Assembly (NCBI GenBank): GCA_018712955.1
Contig: DVGB01000060.1
Coordinates: 1-62,277 of the forward strand
Direction: 5' to 3'
Source: Candidatus Aveggerthella stercoripullorum
GTDB lineage: Bacteria > Actinomycetota > Coriobacteriia > Coriobacteriales > Eggerthellaceae
Length of the DNA stretch: 62,277 nt
In this document: piece after piece, positions 59,317 through 62,277 of the stretch
Layout: every line of letters starts with the position of its first letter
Numbering within the stretch: the stretch's first letter is position 1
Program-made: the position numbers and the translations under genes
The notes under the pieces: generated by a model
What the model was told of the DNA's origin: nothing
Seen by the model: the letters and a program-made list of their open reading frames with translations, nothing else
The model's database searches: none

Positions 59317-61635
59317 ATGTCGGCCAATCGCAACAGCCAAGGCTACGACCCTTTCGAGCCGGGCCACTCTACGCCCGAGTTCGAACAGTTTGCACGCGAG
59401 AGCGCGCGTGCGAACAAGGGAAGCTCGCGCCGTCAGGTGCCCAATAGCGGCAATCGTCCAAGAGGCGGAAGTCGGACGAGCAACGTAGGCGCCCAAAGCG
59501 TTCCTGCGGGAGGTCGAGCGCGCCCTTCGCACCGGCACGATTCCGCCGTGTGCCAGGCTGCTGCGCCCCGGAGGGCAGGACGATCAGCGTTTTTGATTAC
59601 GCTTGTTGTCGTCCTGTCGCTGTGTATAGAAATATTCGGCTTCAATCTGGCATTCTTCACGTCCTCGTTTTACCCGGATACGGGAAGCTACCTGGTGGAC
59701 GGCTCCGACCCGGCAAGTGTGGGGGAGTTGTACGTGGATGCCGAGAACAACGCGTTCGAGATCACCGGGCTTGACGCTTCGGTCAAGAGCATCCATTTCT
59801 CTCCCGTACTCCAGGATGCGGCGGCTTCTGCCGCGACGGACGGAACGGTACAGGTGGTCATGTATCTGCAGGACGAAGGAAACGCGAACTACTATGCGCT
59901 TCCGGCTGTGACCGTTGACCCCGATCGTGCGGCAAGCTCCTACATTAGCCTTGAGCCGGCAGGGAACTGCCATGCCATTCGCGTGACGTTCACAAACTTG
60001 GACAGCATAGGCCCTCTTGTCATTGACGACATCTCGCTCAACGCGCACGTCCCGTTCGATTTCGACGCGCGAAGGCTTGCGGGCATTTTGGTGATCTTGG
60101 CGCTTCTAGCGGCGCTGCGACCGCAATCTGTCCTGTACGCGACTATGGTGGACTTGCGTCAGGACCGCCAGAAAGCAGTGATTGCAGGCTTGGTTGCTGT
60201 ACAGATTGCCGCAGTCTTCCTGCTTGTTCTGAGCAATTCGCACTACACCAGCATGACGTTTACTCCTGCGGTTGAAAACCAGTTCCAGTACCAAAAGCTT
60301 GCCGAGGCACTTGCCGAAGGACACCTTTATCTCAACGACGTGCCAAGCGATGCCCTCATGGCGATGGACAATCCGTACGACACGAATGCGCGCATTGCGC
60401 AGGGTGTGCCGTATTTGTGGGACCATGCATACTACGAGGGCCGGTATTACGTGTATTTCGGCGTGCTGCCATGTTTGGTGTTCTTCCTTCCGTACTACCT
60501 GGCGACAGGCGCTCATTTCGCCACCTGGCTAGCGGTTGCCTTGTGCACGGCGGTCTATGCGGCTGGCCTTGCGTACCTGCTGAGAAAAGCGTGCATCCGG
60601 TGGTTCCCGCGCACGTCGCTTGGTGCTTTCATCGTGCTTGATGTCATGCTGTTCGTTGCAGGGGGCGGCCTCATATTATGCAGGACCCCCAGTATGTACT
60701 TTTTGCCGGAAGCGATGGGGCTTGCATGCGTTTCATGGGGCTTGGCGTTGTGGGTTCGCGGTACGTCGTGCGGGACTATCGAGCGTCGGTTCGTCGTGCC
60801 GGGATCGCTCCTGATTGCCTGCACGCTTGCGTGCCGTCCCCAGATGGTGCTGTGCGCTGTCTTCGGCCTGTTGCTGTTCTGGCCGTTCCTTAGAGACGCA
60901 CGTCGCTCTCCGGGCGGGAGCAAGCGTATTGTGCGGGAATTTTTGATCGCGCTCGCGCCGTTCATCGCGGTGGGCGTTCTGGTGTGCCTGTACAATTTCT
61001 TGCGTTTCGGCTCTCCGCTCGATTTTGGGGCGAACTACAACCTGACCACGAACGATATGACGCATCGTGGGTTCCATGTGGAGCGCATCCCGTTCGGATT
61101 GTATGCTTATCTTTTCCAGCCACCAAACCTGGGCAGTCAGTTCCCGTTCTTGAATCAAACGTATATGGATCCCGCCTATCAGGGCGTCACCATCTACGAG
61201 CCGATGTTCGGAGGCTACTTCTTCCTGTACCCCATGACGCTCGTGCTGCTGGCCATTCCGCTCGCTAAGCGAGGGCTTCAAGAAAAAGGCTTGTTCGTTC
61301 CCGTGTTGGTCGCGATAGCGATGGCGGTTGTGCTCTGCATTTTCGACCTTCAGGGCGCGGGCATTCTTATGCGCTATATCTGCGACTTCGGCATCTATTT
61401 CGCACTTGCCGCCGCTGCGGTGTTCCTAGAGTTGCTTCAGGTGCGCACCGAGCGGCCGCTCACGGAAGGATGGACGACGAATCTCATGGGCGGGCAGCAT
61501 GCCGCGTCCTTCGATCGGGGAACGAGCGTGCGTACGGTGTCGGTCTACCGGCTGACGTTGTATTTCTTGTACATTTCCCTGGTAGTCATGGCTGTCGTCG
61601 CCGTGCTTTTGTGGGATGCATTCGGCATGTACTGA
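59317..61635 (+). CDS. Large multi-pass membrane protein, GT-C-like
   Basis: 772 residues. Residues 1-90 are cytoplasmic, basic and Ser/Arg-rich. A helix (FLITLVVVLSLCIEIFGFNL) is followed by an extracellular beta-rich domain (about 115-250). Nine to eleven more helices make up the rest; loops such as AQGVPYLWDHAYYEGRYYVYFG carry Asp/His/Tyr. The layout fits GT-C-type or mannosyltransferase-like envelope enzymes, but no catalytic motif is certain. ATG 59317 lies 3 bp after the GtrA stop, so the two are likely coupled. Confidence 0.72.
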   Translation: MSANRNSQGYDPFEPGHSTPEFEQFARESARANKGSSRRQVPNSGNRPRGGSRTSNVGAQSVPAGGRARPSHRHDSAVCQAAAPRRAGRSAFLITLVVVLSLCIEIFGFNLAFFTSSFYPDTGSYLVDGSDPASVGELYVDAENNAFEITGLDASVKSIHFSPVLQDAAASAATDGTVQVVMYLQDEGNANYYALPAVTVDPDRAASSYISLEPAGNCHAIRVTFTNLDSIGPLVIDDISLNAHVPFDFDARRLAGILVILALLAALRPQSVLYATMVDLRQDRQKAVIAGLVAVQIAAVFLLVLSNSHYTSMTFTPAVENQFQYQKLAEALAEGHLYLNDVPSDALMAMDNPYDTNARIAQGVPYLWDHAYYEGRYYVYFGVLPCLVFFLPYYLATGAHFATWLAVALCTAVYAAGLAYLLRKACIRWFPRTSLGAFIVLDVMLFVAGGGLILCRTPSMYFLPEAMGLACVSWGLALWVRGTSCGTIERRFVVPGSLLIACTLACRPQMVLCAVFGLLLFWPFLRDARRSPGGSKRIVREFLIALAPFIAVGVLVCLYNFLRFGSPLDFGANYNLTTNDMTHRGFHVERIPFGLYAYLFQPPNLGSQFPFLNQTYMDPAYQGVTIYEPMFGGYFFLYPMTLVLLAIPLAKRGLQEKGLFVPVLVAIAMAVVLCIFDLQGAGILMRYICDFGIYFALAAAAVFLELLQVRTERPLTEGWTTNLMGGQHAASFDRGTSVRTVSVYRLTLYFLYISLVVMAVVAVLLWDAFGMY

Positions 61636-61687
61636 GGGCGCGTGCTACACTTTGCACGTCCGATACGAAAGAAAGGCGAACGATTCC

Positions 61688-62277
61688 ATGGCGAAATACG
61701 ATTACCTTATCGTTGGTGCAGGCCTGACCAGCGCGGTCTTTGCGCACGAAGCGGCGAAACTGGGCAAAACCTGCCTGGTCATCGACCGTCGCGACCATGT
61801 TGCCGGCAACGTGTACACCAAAGAGGTGGAGGGCATCAACGTGCACGTGTACGGCGCGCACATCTTCCACACCTCGCTCGAACCGGTGTGGCGCTACGTG
61901 AACCAGTTCGCTGAATTCAACAACTACGTGAACAGTCCGGTCGCCGTCTATAAAGACGAGCTGTACAACATGCCGTTCAACATGAACACGTTCTCCAAAA
62001 TGTGGGGCGTGCGCACGCCCGCCGAGGCGCAGGCGAAGATTGAAGAGCAGAAAGCCGCCGAAGCCATCGAAGAGCCGCGCAACCTTGAAGAGCAGGCGCT
62101 TTCCCTGGTAGGCCGCGACATCTTCGAGAAGCTTGTGAAGGGCTACACGGAAAAGCAGTGGGGTCGTGACTGCAAGGATCTGCCGGCTTCCATTATCAAG
62201 CGCCTGCCGGTACGTTTTATCTACGACAACAATTACTTCAACGACCGTTGGCAGGGCATTCCGATGGGCGGCTACAC
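61688..62277 (+). CDS. glf: UDP-galactopyranose mutase (3' partial)
   Basis: The first 196 residues are present; the gene runs off the window. The N-terminal FAD motif is YDYLIVGAGLTSAVFAHEA. VIDRRDHVAGNVYT, VHVYGAHIFHTS, YTEKQWGRDCKDLP and FNDRWQGIPMGGY are hallmark Glf sequences, with the active-site residues for the flavin-linked UDP-galactofuranose reaction. ATG 61688 has GAAAGG 11 nt upstream. It shows that the cluster makes galactofuranose-containing glycan. Confidence 0.93.
   Translation, partial: MAKYDYLIVGAGLTSAVFAHEAAKLGKTCLVIDRRDHVAGNVYTKEVEGINVHVYGAHIFHTSLEPVWRYVNQFAEFNNYVNSPVAVYKDELYNMPFNMNTFSKMWGVRTPAEAQAKIEEQKAAEAIEEPRNLEEQALSLVGRDIFEKLVKGYTEKQWGRDCKDLPASIIKRLPVRFIYDNNYFNDRWQGIPMGGY

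Overview
The window is 62,277 bases of GC-rich, densely coding DNA, most likely from an anaerobic gut actinobacterium of the class Coriobacteriia, family Eggerthellaceae. This placement is an inference. It rests on a selenocysteine formate dehydrogenase, aldo/keto reductases with ferredoxin-like tails, a Tat-exported flavoprotein paired with a secreted multihaem cytochrome c, a LuxR-type regulator with a long membrane-spanning N-terminus, and actinobacterial housekeeping families (HelD-like and DUF3516 helicases). I cannot name a genus from sequence alone. I see no CRISPR array, rRNA, phage or intact insertion sequence; there is one tRNA (Glu, TTC).

Layout. 1-9 kb: tail of a 4Fe-4S aldo/keto reductase, an AzgA-type purine permease, a spermidine-synthase-like protein, a bacterial Elp3 divergent from a Trm9/ALKBH8-like methyltransferase, a lipoprotein and a nucleoside deaminase. 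9-19 kb: a LysR regulator divergent from two aldo/keto reductases, ThrH, a third aldo/keto reductase with two iron-sulfur clusters, then a two-gene formate dehydrogenase operon. In that operon fdhF is read through UGA as selenocysteine with a clear SECIS hairpin. 19-28 kb: signalling block with a hybrid histidine kinase divergent from an EAL protein and a CheB-CheR-PAS fusion. 28-36 kb: acpS, an MFS exporter, ThpR, a LOR/SDH-family ornithine cyclodeaminase candidate, a PurF homologue lacking the glutaminase cysteine, and a HelD-like helicase.

36-39 kb is the accessory region. An AbiEi/DUF559-like gene sits between two copies of a roughly 245-bp element bounded by 50-bp inverted repeats, next to 18-bp minisatellites. 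39-50 kb: a Ski2-like helicase, a cation efflux transporter, a five-haem cytochrome and its flavoprotein partner (interrupted by an in-frame TGA), a membrane LuxR regulator, CorA, and a TetR/membrane-protein pair with a palindromic operator. 50-54 kb: peptide deformylase and a damage-inducible Y-family polymerase/YolD operon with a textbook Gram-positive LexA box. 54-62 kb: DUF523, a hydrolase, a potassium channel, a winged-helix/LicC/LicA fusion, tRNA-Glu and a cell-envelope glycan cluster (GT2, GtrA, a large membrane protein, UDP-galactopyranose mutase running off the end).

The most interesting observations are: the elp3/trm9-like pair, which would predict mcm5U-type wobble modification in a bacterium; the paired inverted-repeat elements flanking the DUF559 gene; a dispersed intergenic repeat with arms GAGAAAAAG/CTTTTTCTC; and the TGA inside the respiratory flavoprotein.
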